Positions 49,501-60,383 of a DNA stretch of 64,000 nucleotides are shown here, in pieces. Position 1 is the first letter of the stretch. Every line of letters starts with the position of its first letter. The stretch spans positions 62,001-126,000 of the forward strand of contig NZ_JAENHO010000016.1 in assembly GCF_016785085.1 (NCBI RefSeq), given 5' to 3'. A program made the translations under genes and the position numbers. The stretch comes from Paractinoplanes lichenicola. GTDB taxonomy: Bacteria; Actinomycetota; Actinomycetes; Mycobacteriales; Micromonosporaceae. The notes below the pieces were generated by a model. That model was not told the DNA's origin, made no database searches, and saw nothing but the letters and a program-made list of their open reading frames with translations.

Positions 49501-49866
49501 ATGACGATCAACCCATACGTCCCGATCGTCGGGTTACTGATCCTTGGCGCGCTCTTCGCGTTGTTCTCGGTGTCGATCGCCCCGATCGTCGGCCCGCATC
49601 GCTACAACCGCGCCAAACTCGACGCGTACGAGTGCGGTATCGAGCCGGCGCCGCAGCCGGTCGGCGGTGGCCGGTTCCCGGTCAAGTTCTATCTGACCGC
49701 GATGCTCTTCATCATCTTCGACATCGAGACCATCTTCCTGTATCCCTGGGCCGTCTCCTTCGGAGCGCTCGGCCTGTTCGGGTTCGTCGAGATGGTCCTC
49801 TTCATCGTCACCGTCTTCATCGCCTACACCTACGTGTGGCGACGCGGCGGACTCAACTGGGACTGA
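49501..49866 (+). CDS. nuoA: NADH-quinone oxidoreductase subunit A
   Basis: This 121-residue membrane subunit of complex I has three helices. The conserved loop DAYECGIEPAP carries the Cys that probes the active/deactive state in mitochondria, and FYLTAMLFIIFDIETIFLYPWA follows it. It is first in the nuo operon; AGGAG precedes ATG 49501. Confidence 0.97.
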   Translation: MTINPYVPIVGLLILGALFALFSVSIAPIVGPHRYNRAKLDAYECGIEPAPQPVGGGRFPVKFYLTAMLFIIFDIETIFLYPWAVSFGALGLFGFVEMVLFIVTVFIAYTYVWRRGGLNWD

Positions 49867-49872
49867 TGCGTC

Positions 49873-50544
49873 ATGGGTATCGAAGAGAAACTCCCTGCGG
49901 GAATCCTGCTCACCTCCGTCGAGAAGGTCTCGAACTGGGCGCGTAAGTCCTCGTTCTGGGGCGCCACGTTCGGTCTGGCCTGCTGCGCCATCGAGATGAT
50001 GGCGGCCGGCGGCCCGCACTACGACCTGGGCCGCTGGGGCATGGAGGTCTTCCGGGCCTCGCCCCGCCAGGCCGACCTGATGATCGTCGCGGGCCGGGTC
50101 AGCCAGAAGATGGCGCCCGTCGTCCGCCAGATCTACGACCAGATGCCCGAGCCGCGCTCGGTGATCTCGATGGGCGTGTGCGCCTCGTCCGGCGGCATGT
50201 TCAACAACTACGCGATCGTGCAGGGCGTGGACCACATCGTCCCGGTCGACATCTATCTGCCCGGCTGCCCGCCGCGGCCCGAGATGCTGATCGACGCCAT
50301 CCTCAAGATGCGCGAGAAGGTCATGGCCGCCCCGCTCGGCCCGAACGGCAAGAAGATGCTGGAGGCCCGCAAGGCCGAGGGCAAGATGCCGATCGTCGCC
50401 CCGGGCGCGATGCCGTCGTCGTACCGGGTGGACAAGGCCCGGCGTGCGGAGTGGACCCAGGCGGTCAAGGAAGGCCGCGAGGAGCAGCTGCGCATCGAGA
50501 ACTGGATGAAGCTCCAGCCGCACCTCCGGGAGGACGGCAAGTGA
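49873..50544 (+). CDS. nuoB: NADH-quinone oxidoreductase subunit B
   Basis: This 223-residue peripheral-arm subunit carries cluster N2, the last iron-sulfur centre before quinone. Ligands are visible as the tandem Cys in LACCAIEMMAAGG (about residue 37), VCASSGGMFNN (about 102) and LPGCPPRPEML (about 132). Its C-terminal extension (after about residue 160) is basic and typical of actinobacterial NuoB. It overlaps nuoC by four bases. Confidence 0.97.
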   Translation: MGIEEKLPAGILLTSVEKVSNWARKSSFWGATFGLACCAIEMMAAGGPHYDLGRWGMEVFRASPRQADLMIVAGRVSQKMAPVVRQIYDQMPEPRSVISMGVCASSGGMFNNYAIVQGVDHIVPVDIYLPGCPPRPEMLIDAILKMREKVMAAPLGPNGKKMLEARKAEGKMPIVAPGAMPSSYRVDKARRAEWTQAVKEGREEQLRIENWMKLQPHLREDGK

Positions 50545-51236
50545 CTGTCGAACCCAGCAGCCCGGACGGCGCCAACCTCGGCGCCCCGGCCCAGACCCCG
50601 GCCAGCCCGCAGAAGGGCATGTTCGGCATCACCGGTACCGGTGACGTCTCCGGCTTCGGCGGCCTCGTGCGTCACCGCCCCGAGTCGGTCGGCAGCCCCA
50701 AGCCGTACGGGGGTTACTTCGACGAGGTCACCGACGCGCTCGAGGAGGCCTACCCGGGCTTCGCCGACGCCATCGAGAAGGTGGTCGTCGACCGCGACGA
50801 GCTGACCCTGCACATCAAGGCCGAGCGGATCGCCGAGGTCGCGCAGATCATGCGGGACGACGAGGCGCTCCGCTTCGAGCTCTGCTCCTCGGTCTCCGGC
50901 GTGGACTACCTCAACAGCGACTCCCGCCGCCTGCACGTGACCTACCACCTGACCTCGATGACCTACCGGCGGCGCGTACGCCTCGAGGTCGCGATCCCGG
51001 CCGGCGGCAGCGTCCCCAGCGTGACCAGCGCCTACCCGACCGCCGACTGGCAGGAGCGGGAGACGTACGACATGTTCGGGGTGATCTTCACGGGTCACCC
51101 GAACCTGACGCGGGTGCTGATGCCGGACGACTGGGAGGGCTACCCGCAGCGCAAGGACTACCCGCTCGGCGGCGTCCCCGTCGAGTACAAGGGCGCCGAG
51201 ATTCCGCCTCCTGACCAGCGGAGGGTCTACCAATGA
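50541..51236 (+). CDS. nuoC: NADH-quinone oxidoreductase subunit C
   Basis: This 231-residue connecting subunit has a Pro/Gly/Ala-rich N-terminal extension (about 50 residues, common in actinobacteria) and a 30-kDa domain with LHVTYHLTSMTYRRRVRLEV and the family signature ERETYDMFGVIFTGHPNLTR near residue 173. GTG 50541 overlaps nuoB (GTGA). Longer upstream reading frames are shadows of nuoB. Confidence 0.95.
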   Translation: MTVEPSSPDGANLGAPAQTPASPQKGMFGITGTGDVSGFGGLVRHRPESVGSPKPYGGYFDEVTDALEEAYPGFADAIEKVVVDRDELTLHIKAERIAEVAQIMRDDEALRFELCSSVSGVDYLNSDSRRLHVTYHLTSMTYRRRVRLEVAIPAGGSVPSVTSAYPTADWQERETYDMFGVIFTGHPNLTRVLMPDDWEGYPQRKDYPLGGVPVEYKGAEIPPPDQRRVYQ

Positions 51237-52558
51237 CACAGTCCGGATACGCAAGCGAGCGGGAGACCACCGAGGGCCGCGTCTTCACGGTCACCGGCGG
51301 CGACTGGGACACCGTCACCGGCAGTGTCGACCCGCTGAGCAACGAGAAGATCGTCGTCAACATGGGTCCGCAGCACCCGTCCACGCACGGCGTGCTGCGG
51401 CTGGTGCTCGAGCTCGAGGGTGAGACGGTCACCGACGTCCGGCCGGTCGTCGGCTACCTGCACACCGGCATCGAAAAGAACCTCGAATACCGCAACTGGA
51501 CCCAGGGCACGACGTTCGTGACCCGCGCCGACTATCTGGCCCCGCTGTTCAACGAGGCCGGCTACTGCCTCGCGGTCGAGAAGCTGCTCGGCATCACCGA
51601 CCAGATCACCGAGCGGGCCAACACGATCCGGGTGCTCTTCATGGAGCTCAACCGGATCTCGTCGCACCTGGTGTGGCTGGCCACGACGGGCATGGAGCTC
51701 GGCGCCATCTCGATGATGCTGTACGGCTTCCGCGAGCGTGAGTACATCCTCGACATCTTCGAGGAGACCAGCGGCCTGCGGATGAACCACGCGTACTTCC
51801 GCCCGGGCGGCGTGGCGCAGGACATCCCGGAGTCGGCGATCAAGAAGATCCGCGACTTCCTGGTGTATCTGCCCAAGAAGCTCAAGGAGTACGAGGCCAT
51901 GCTCTCCGGCCAGGTCATCTGGCAGGAGCGTACGCAGGGGGTGGCCGTCCTCGACGTCACCGGCTGCCTCGCGATGGGCGTCACCGGCCCCGTCCTGCGC
52001 GCCTCCGGCCTGGCCTGGGACCTGCGCAAGACGATGCCGTACTGCGGGTACGAGAACTACGAGTTCGACGTGCCGACCGCGACGACCGCCGACGTGTGGG
52101 GCCGCTACCAGGTGCGCCTGGCCGAGATCCGCGAGTCCCTCAAGATCGTGGAGCAGGCGCTCGACCGGCTCCGCCCGGGCCCGATCTTCATCGCCGACAA
52201 GAAGATCGCCTGGCCCGCGCAGCTGGCCGTGGGTCTGGACGGCATGGGCAACTCGCTCGAGCACGTCGCCAAGATCATGGGCCAGTCGATGGAGTCCCTG
52301 ATCCACCACTTCAAGCTCGTGACCGAGGGCTTCCGGGTGCCGCCGGGCCAGGTGTACGTCGCGATCGAGCACCCGCGTGGCGAACTGGGCGTCCACGCCG
52401 TCTCCGACGGTGGCACCCATCCCTATCGGGTCCACATGCGGGACCCGAGCTTCGTGAACCTCCAGGCCATCCCGGCGATGGCCGAAGGTGCGCTGCTGGC
52501 CGACGTGATCGCCGGCGGCGCGTCCCTGGACCCCGTGATGGGTGGGTGTGACCGTTAA
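51233..52558 (+). CDS. nuoD: NADH-quinone oxidoreductase subunit D
   Basis: This 441-residue subunit forms the quinone pocket with NuoB. The signature MGPQHPSTHGVLRLVLELEG is near residue 43 and contains the conserved His that contacts quinone. RADYLAPLFNEAGYCLAVEKLL and the C-terminal block DPSFVNLQAIPAMAEGALLADV follow, with a terminal DPVMGGCDR. ATG overlaps nuoC by four bases, and its TAA shares a base with the nuoE start. Confidence 0.97.
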   Translation: MTQSGYASERETTEGRVFTVTGGDWDTVTGSVDPLSNEKIVVNMGPQHPSTHGVLRLVLELEGETVTDVRPVVGYLHTGIEKNLEYRNWTQGTTFVTRADYLAPLFNEAGYCLAVEKLLGITDQITERANTIRVLFMELNRISSHLVWLATTGMELGAISMMLYGFREREYILDIFEETSGLRMNHAYFRPGGVAQDIPESAIKKIRDFLVYLPKKLKEYEAMLSGQVIWQERTQGVAVLDVTGCLAMGVTGPVLRASGLAWDLRKTMPYCGYENYEFDVPTATTADVWGRYQVRLAEIRESLKIVEQALDRLRPGPIFIADKKIAWPAQLAVGLDGMGNSLEHVAKIMGQSMESLIHHFKLVTEGFRVPPGQVYVAIEHPRGELGVHAVSDGGTHPYRVHMRDPSFVNLQAIPAMAEGALLADVIAGGASLDPVMGGCDR

Positions 52559-53579
52559 TGACTGACACCACGGTGGACTTTTCCCCCGCCGCCGCTCCCT
52601 TGGCCGAGAAGCTGCTTCCCGCGGCGCTCGAGGTCATCGCTCGTTACCCGGCCGACCGCAGCCGCTCCGCGCTGCTGCCGCTGCTCCACCTCGTGCAGAC
52701 CGAGGAGGGGTTCGTCAGCCCGAACGGGGTGGCCTTCTGCGCCGAGATCCTGGGCATCAACAAGGCCCAGGTCGGCGCGGTCGCCACGTTCTACACGATG
52801 TACAAGCGCCGCCCGACCGGTGAATACCTGGTCAGCGTCTGCACCAACACGCTGTGCAACACCCTCGGCGGTCAGCAGGTCTACGACGAGCTGTCCGAGC
52901 ATCTCGGGGTGGGGCACGACGAGACCACGGCCGACGGCCGGATCACGCTGGAGCACGCCGAGTGCCTGGCCGCCTGCGACTACGCGCCCGTCGTGACGGT
53001 CAACTACGACTTCGCGATCGACGAGGCCACCCCGGCCGCGGCGGTCGGCCTGGTCGACCAGCTGCGCAACGGCGAGCGGCCCACGCCCAGCCGGGGCGCG
53101 CGCATCTGCTCGCTCAAGGAGATGCAGGTCCAGCTGGCCGGGTTCGCCGAGCCGCGGGCGGGCGCCGTCGCCGACGGGGTGGCCGGGGCGCCGACCCTGC
53201 GCGGCGTGACGCTGGCCCAGGAGCACGGCATCGCGGTCGCCGACTTCAACCCGGACACGCCGATCACCAAGACGAAGCCCTCCCCGCGCGAGGAGAGCCG
53301 CGGCAAGGTCGCCACGGTGGTCGACAAGGTCAAGAGCGCCGTCAGCAGCGTCACCCCCGGGCACGCGGGCAAGACGACCCACGCCGGTGACGTCAAGGAC
53401 CCCCAGACCCGTACGGCGGAGCAGCGCAACCCCGACGCGAGCACGCCCGACAAGACCGGGACGGCCGACGAGAAGAAGCCCGTGCCGTCGAACCCGGCCG
53501 AGGCCGCCGGGACCGCGTCCAATGAGCCTGCCGGCGACGGCAAGCCCGCCGGGGACACCGCCCGTACCGAGGAGGCGAA

Positions 53580-53583
<4 letters not shown>
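52558..53583 (+). CDS. nuoE: NADH-quinone oxidoreductase subunit E with long disordered C-terminal tail
   Basis: This 341-residue protein has a 24-kDa thioredoxin-like domain (about residues 15-215) with [2Fe-2S] cluster N1a. Ligands are CTNTLC near residue 95 and ECLAACDYAP near residue 136. The last 110 or so residues are low complexity: a basic/Ser-rich part (KVKSAVSSVTPGHAGKTTHA) and a charged Pro/Ala/Glu tail (KTGTADEKKPVPSNPAEAAG). The tail is extra relative to E. coli NuoE, though extensions are known in actinomycetes. It overlaps nuoF by four bases (GTGA). Confidence 0.95.
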
Positions 53584-54895
<1,312 letters not shown>

Positions 54896-54896
<1 letters not shown>

Positions 54897-57373
54897 TGAC
54901 GGACGTAGCCAAGAAGACAGATACCGTCACGCTCACCATCGACGGGATCGAGGTCACCGCCGAGAAGGGCGAGCTGGTCATCCGGGTCGCCGAGCGGATG
55001 GGCATCGCGATCCCGCGGTTCTGCGACCACCCGCTGCTGGCCCCGGCCGGCGCCTGCCGCCAATGCCTGGTCGACGTGGAGGGCCAGCGCAAGCCGGTCG
55101 CCTCGTGCACCCAGACGGTGGCCGAGGGCATGGTGGTGCGCACCCAGCTCACCTCCGAGGTCGCGGCCAAGGCGCAGGGCGGCGTGATGGAGCTGCTGCT
55201 GGCCAACCACCCGCTGGACTGCCCGACCTGCGACAAGGGCGGCGAGTGCCCCCTGCAGAACCAGGCGATGAGCAACGGGCGGGCCGACTCGCGCTTCCAC
55301 GAGCACAAGCGCGAGTACGAGAAGCCGATCCACATCAGCAGCCAGGTGCTGCTCGACCGTGAGCGCTGCATCCTCTGCCAGCGCTGCACCCGGTTCTCCG
55401 AGGAGATCGCCGGCGACAAGTTCATCGACCTGATGGACCGCTCGTCCGGCGAGCAGATCAACGTCTACCGTGACGACTTCTTCGGCGGCACGGGCACCGG
55501 CGACGGCCAGGTCGGCGAGGGCGAGGGCGACGTCGCCTTCAACTCGTACTTCTCGGGCAACACGATCCAGATCTGCCCGGTCGGCGCGCTGACCGGCGAG
55601 CAATACCGGTTCCGGGCCCGCCCGTTCGACCTGGTCTCCACGCCCACCACCTGCGAGCACTGCGCGGGTGGGTGCTCGCTGCGGGCCGACCACCGCCGCG
55701 GCAAGGTGCTGCGCCGGCTGGCCGGTGACGACCCGGCGGTGAACGAGGAGTGGAACTGCGACAAGGGCCGCTGGGGCTTCCAGTATCAGGTCGCCAATGA
55801 CCGGATCATGAACCCGCTGCTGCGCGACGCCGCGACCGGTGAGCTGCGCGAGGTGTCGTGGAGCGAGGCTCTGCTGGCGGCGGCCGAGGGGCTGAAGGCG
55901 GCCAAGGCCAAGGGCGTCGGCGTGCTGACCGGCGGCCGGCTCACGGTGGAGGACGCGTACGCGTACGCGAAGTTCGCCCGGGTCGCCCTCGGCACCAACG
56001 ACATCGACTTCCGGGCCCGCCCGCTCAGCGGCGAGGAGGCCGACTTCCTGGCCGCCTCGGTCGCCGGGGTCTCCGACGTCACCTACACCGACGTCGAGAA
56101 CGCCCCATCGGCCGTGATCGTCGGCCTCGAGCCCGAGGAGGAGAGCGGGATCCTCTTCCTGCGCCTCCGCAAGGGCCACCTGCGCAAGAAGCTGCAGGTC
56201 ACCGCGGTCGCGCCGTTCCTCACCCGAGGCTTCGGCAAGATGGGCGCGACCCTGGTGCCGACGGTTCCAGGTGACGAGGCCCGGGTGCTGACCGACAACG
56301 CGGCGGTGGCCGCGGCGCTCGCCGCGCCCGGCTCGCTGCTGCTGGTCGGCGAGCGTCTGGCCACCGTGCCGGGTGGCCTGTCGGCCGCGGCCGCGCTGGC
56401 CGCCCGCACCGGCGCCCGCCTCGCGTGGGTGCCCCGGCGGGCCGGCGACCGCGGCGCGATCGACGCCGGCTGCCTGCCCAACCTGCTGCCCGGCGGCCGC
56501 CCCGTGGGCGACCCGGCGGCCCGCGCCGAGCTCTCGCTGGCCTGGGACGTCGAGGCGGGCGCGCTGCCCAGCCGGCTGGGTCGCGACACGAACGGCATCG
56601 TCGCGGCGGCCGCCGCGGGCGAGCTCGGCGGCCTGCTGGTCGGCGGCGTCGACCCGGGCGACCTGGCCGACCCGCGCCTGGCCGAGCAGGCGCTCGACAA
56701 CGCGGGCTTCGTGGTCAGCCTCGAGATGCGGCACAGCGCGGTCACCCGCCGCGCCGACGTGGTGCTCCCGATCGCCCCGGCCGCCGAGAAGTCCGGCACG
56801 TTCCTGAACTGGGAGGGCCGGCTGCGGTCCTTCGGCACGGTGCTGCCGAGCACGTCGATGACCGACGGCCGGGTCCTCGAGGCGGTCGCCGCCCTGATGG
56901 ACGTCACGCTGGCCACCGGCGACGTGCTGGCGATCCGCCGCGAGCTGGGCGCGATGCCGCTCACCAAGGCGCCTCGCCCGGCGGCCCCCACGGTCACGGC
57001 GGCGGCGCTGCCCACCGTCGGCCAGCACGAGGCCGTGCTGGCCACCTGGCACCACGCGATCGACGAGAGCTCGCTGCTCGAGGGTGACGAGGCGCTGGCC
57101 GGCACCGCCCGGCCGCCGGTCGTCCGGATCGGCAAGGTGCTGGCCAAGTCGCTCGGCGTGACCGACGGCGACGCCCTCACCGTCGGCACCGACCGCGGCG
57201 CGATCACCCTGCCGGCCGTCATCACCGACCTGCCGTACGGCGTGGTGTGGCTGCCCACCAACTCGCCCGGGTCGGCCGTCGGCCGCAGCCTCGGCGTGAC
57301 CGCGGGTGCGGTCGTCCGGCTCACCGCCGGGCGCAGCGGCCCGATCCTCGCGTCGTCGGAGGTCAAGGCATGA
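54896..57373 (+). CDS. nuoG: NADH-quinone oxidoreductase subunit G
   Basis: This 825-residue subunit has an N-terminal [2Fe-2S] ferredoxin-like domain (CDHPLLAPAGACRQCLVD near residue 43), the His-Cys3 motif region (CPTCDKGGECPLQNQ near 106), two [4Fe-4S] sets (RCILCQRCTRF near 156 and CPVGALTGEQ near 230), then a molybdopterin-oxidoreductase-like domain. That domain begins with a further Cys cluster motif TCEHCAGGCSLRADHRRGK near 250 (the N7 type). No molybdopterin is expected. The ATG overlaps the nuoF stop, and the stop overlaps nuoH. Confidence 0.96.
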
Positions 57374-58737
57374 AAACGTCGATTCTCGCGGCCCACGCCG
57401 TGGATCCGACGCTGCAGACGTTCGAGAACGACGTCTGGTGGATCACGCTGATCAAGCTGTTCGGCGTCTTCGTCCTGCTGCTCCTGTTGACGCTCTTCAC
57501 GATCAACTATGAGCGCAAGGTCGTGGCCCGGATGGCGGTGCGGCCCGGCCCCAACCAGGTCGGGCCCAAGGGCTGGCTGCAGAGCCTCACAGACGGCGTC
57601 AAGCTGCCGTTCAAGGAGGAGATCATCCCGAAGACGGCCGACAAGGTCGTCTACTTCATCGCCCCGGTGATCTCGGCGACGGTCGCCTTCACGGCGTTCT
57701 CGGTCATCCCGTTCGGCGGCGTGGTCAACATGTTCGGCCACCAGACCGCGCTGCAGCTGACCGACGTGCCGGTCTCGGTGCTCGTGCTGCTCGCCTGCTC
57801 GTCGATGGCGGTCTACGGCGTCGTGCTGGCCGGTTGGGCCTCCGGCTCGACCTACCCGCTGCTGGGTGGTCTGCGGTCGAGCGCCCAGATGATCTCGTAC
57901 GAGGTCGCGATGGGTCTGTCGATCGTCGCGGTGTTCATGACCGCGGGCTCGATGAGCACGTCGCAGATCGTCGCCGCGCAGGCGCACGGCAACCCGGTCA
58001 ACCTGTTCGGCTGGGAGGTGACGACCCCGAGCTGGTACGCGGTGCTGCTGCTGCCCAGCTTCGTCATCTACTGCATCGCGGCCGTCGGCGAGACCAACCG
58101 CGCGCCGTTCGACCTGCCCGAGGCCGAGTCCGAGCTGGTCGGCGGCTTCCACACCGAGTATTCGTCGTTCAAGTTCGCGCTGTTCTTCCTGGCCGAGTAC
58201 ATCAACATGATCACCGTCTCGGCGTTCGCCACCACGCTGTTCCTCGGCGGCTGGCGGGCCCCCTGGCCGATCACGTGGTTCTGGGAGGGCGCGAACTCCG
58301 GCTACTTCGCGCTGATCTGGTTCTTCGCCAAGGTGCTGCTGCTGCTCTTCGGCTTCATCTGGCTGCGGGCCACGCTGCCCCGCATGCGCTACGACCAGTT
58401 CATGCGCTTCGGCTGGAAGGTCCTCATCCCGGTCAACCTGGTGTGGATCCTCTTCCTGAGCTACGTCAAGGTCGCCAACAACGAGCTCTCGCAGCAGGCC
58501 AAGTGGTTCTCGATCGTCGGCATCGTGGTCGTGATCCTGCTGGTCGCCATGCTCTGGCCGGCCGCCCGCAAGCCGAGGCAGCTCTCCATCGAGGAGGAGC
58601 TGGCCGCCAGACCACCGGGCAGTTTCCCGGTGCCACCGATGGATCTACAAGTTCCTCCCAGTCCACGGGCCCGCCGGGCCGTGGCCGAGCGTGCCCCGGC
58701 CACGGTCGGGTCTCCTGAAGAAAACAAGGAGGTGTGA
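57370..58737 (+). CDS. nuoH: NADH-quinone oxidoreductase subunit H
   Basis: This 455-residue membrane subunit lines the entrance of the quinone chamber. It has about eight helices and the family blocks ERKVVARMAVRPGPNQVGPKG near residue 50 and GETNRAPFDLPEAESELVGGF near residue 240, whose acidic residues sit in the E-channel. The C-terminal tail after about residue 400 is hydrophilic and variable. ATG 57370 overlaps the nuoG stop. Confidence 0.97.
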   Translation: MKTSILAAHAVDPTLQTFENDVWWITLIKLFGVFVLLLLLTLFTINYERKVVARMAVRPGPNQVGPKGWLQSLTDGVKLPFKEEIIPKTADKVVYFIAPVISATVAFTAFSVIPFGGVVNMFGHQTALQLTDVPVSVLVLLACSSMAVYGVVLAGWASGSTYPLLGGLRSSAQMISYEVAMGLSIVAVFMTAGSMSTSQIVAAQAHGNPVNLFGWEVTTPSWYAVLLLPSFVIYCIAAVGETNRAPFDLPEAESELVGGFHTEYSSFKFALFFLAEYINMITVSAFATTLFLGGWRAPWPITWFWEGANSGYFALIWFFAKVLLLLFGFIWLRATLPRMRYDQFMRFGWKVLIPVNLVWILFLSYVKVANNELSQQAKWFSIVGIVVVILLVAMLWPAARKPRQLSIEEELAARPPGSFPVPPMDLQVPPSPRARRAVAERAPATVGSPEENKEV

Positions 58738-58738
58738 C

Positions 58739-59332
58739 GTGGGTACGTTCACCGGCTCGTTCAAGGGCTTCGGGGTGACCTTCGCGCACATGTTCCGCAA
58801 GGTCATCACGACCGACTACCCGTTCACACCGCCCACGCCGGCCCCGCGCTACCACGGCCGGCACATCCTCAACCGGCACCCGGACGGCCTGGAGAAGTGC
58901 ATCGGCTGTGAGCTGTGCGCCTGGGCCTGCCCGGCCGACGCCATCTACGTCGAGGGCGCGAACAACACCGACGAGCAGCGGTTCTCGCCGGGTGAGCGCT
59001 ACGCCGGGATCTACCAGATCAACTACGCCCGTTGCATCTTCTGCGGGCTCTGTATCGAGGCCTGCCCGACCCGTTCGCTGACCATGAGCAACGAGTACGA
59101 GCTGGCCCGCGACAGCCGGCAGGATCTGATCTTCACGAAGAAGGAGCTGCTGGCCCCGCTGCTGCCCGGCATGGAGCAGCCGCCGCACCCGATGCGCCTG
59201 GGCGAGACCGACAAGGACTACTACGTCGGCGCGCTCAGCAACCCGGGCACCTCGGCGGGTGCCGAGCGGGCGCCGTGGGCGACCAACGAGGCCGAGGACG
59301 CTTCGGGGCAAGCCGCTAAGGAGGCCGTGTGA
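58739..59332 (+). CDS. nuoI: NADH-quinone oxidoreductase subunit I
   Basis: This 197-residue peripheral-arm subunit has two [4Fe-4S] clusters (N6a and N6b): CIGCELCAWACPADAIYVEG near residue 57 and CIFCGLCIEACPTRSLTM near residue 101. The N-terminal amphipathic helix (GSFKGFGVTFAHMFRK) rests on the membrane. The C-terminal 35 residues are a low-complexity extension. GTG 58739, one base after the nuoH stop, follows AAGGAGGTG. Confidence 0.97.
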   Translation: MGTFTGSFKGFGVTFAHMFRKVITTDYPFTPPTPAPRYHGRHILNRHPDGLEKCIGCELCAWACPADAIYVEGANNTDEQRFSPGERYAGIYQINYARCIFCGLCIEACPTRSLTMSNEYELARDSRQDLIFTKKELLAPLLPGMEQPPHPMRLGETDKDYYVGALSNPGTSAGAERAPWATNEAEDASGQAAKEAV

Positions 59333-60075
59333 TGGACCACGTGTCCACCGGCGAAGCGGTCGCTTTCTGGATCCTCGGCTCGCTCGCCGTGATCGGCGCC
59401 CTCGGCATGGTGATCGCCCGCAACGCGGTCCACTCGGCGCTGTGGCTGGTCGTCACGATGCTCTGCCTGGGCTTCCTGTACGTGGTCAACTCGGCGCCGT
59501 TCCTGGGCGCGGTGCAGATCATCGTCTACACCGGCGCGATCATGATGCTGTTCCTCTTCGTGCTCATGCTGGTCGGCCGGGACGCCTCGGACTCGCTGAT
59601 CGAGACGCTCCGCGGCCAGCGGGTCGCCGCGATCCTGCTCGGTGTCGGCCTGGCCGCCCTGATCGGGGCCGGGCTGGCCCGCTCGCTGGGCGACGTCCCG
59701 ACGATCGGGCTGACCGAGGCGAACGCGGACGGCAACGTCCAGGGCCTCGCCTCACTGCTGTTCACCCGGTACGTCTTCGCCTTCGAGGTCACCTCGGCGC
59801 TGCTGATCACCGCCGCGGTCGGCGCGATGATCCTGGCCCACGTCGAGAAGGCCAAGGAGGACGCGGTCGACCAGCTGACCCGGATGAAGGAGCGGTTCCG
59901 GCCGGGCAACTACCCCGGTCCCAAGGCCGGTCCCGGCGTCTACGCCAACACCATGTCGGTCGCCGCCCCCGCGCGGCTGCCCGACGGCAACGGCTCCGAG
60001 CGCAGCATCTCCCCGATCCTGCCGATCCGCGAGCTCACCGCGGACGAGGCGGCACCGAAGGGAACTGAGAAGTGA
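59332..60075 (+). CDS. nuoJ: NADH-quinone oxidoreductase subunit J
   Basis: This 247-residue membrane subunit has five helices. The conserved third-helix block is VQIIVYTGAIMMLFLFVLMLVG near residues 64-85, where the pi-bulge helix of complex I lies. A hydrophilic C-terminal tail follows (about residues 170-247, LPDGNGSERSISPILPI). ATG 59332 has AAGGAGG seven bases upstream; a GTG one codon earlier is possible. Confidence 0.95.
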   Translation: MDHVSTGEAVAFWILGSLAVIGALGMVIARNAVHSALWLVVTMLCLGFLYVVNSAPFLGAVQIIVYTGAIMMLFLFVLMLVGRDASDSLIETLRGQRVAAILLGVGLAALIGAGLARSLGDVPTIGLTEANADGNVQGLASLLFTRYVFAFEVTSALLITAAVGAMILAHVEKAKEDAVDQLTRMKERFRPGNYPGPKAGPGVYANTMSVAAPARLPDGNGSERSISPILPIRELTADEAAPKGTEK

Positions 60076-60371
60076 CTCCCGAGTATTACCTGGTGCTCGC
60101 GGCAATCCTGTTCACCATCGGCGCCGCCGGGGTGCTCGTCCGCCGCAACGCGATCGTGCTGTTCATGTGCATCGAGCTCATGCTCAACGCCGCGAACCTC
60201 GCCCTGGTCACCTTCAGCCGGATCAACGGCAGCCTGGACGGCCAGATCATCTCGTTCTTCGTGATGGTCGTCGCGGCCGCCGAGGTCGTGGTGGGTCTCG
60301 CGATCATCATGTCGATCTTCCGTACGCGGCGCTCGGCGAGCGTCGACGACGCGAACCTTCTGAAGTACTAA
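60072..60371 (+). CDS. nuoK: NADH-quinone oxidoreductase subunit K
   Basis: This 99-residue MrpC-like membrane subunit has three helices and the conserved glutamates of the E-channel/proton path in FMCIELMLNAANLALVTF (about residue 36) and VVAAAEVVVGLAIIMSIFR (about residue 71). GTG 60072 overlaps nuoJ by four bases. Confidence 0.97.
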   Translation: MTPEYYLVLAAILFTIGAAGVLVRRNAIVLFMCIELMLNAANLALVTFSRINGSLDGQIISFFVMVVAAAEVVVGLAIIMSIFRTRRSASVDDANLLKY

Positions 60372-60383
60372 AGGGGCCTTCAC

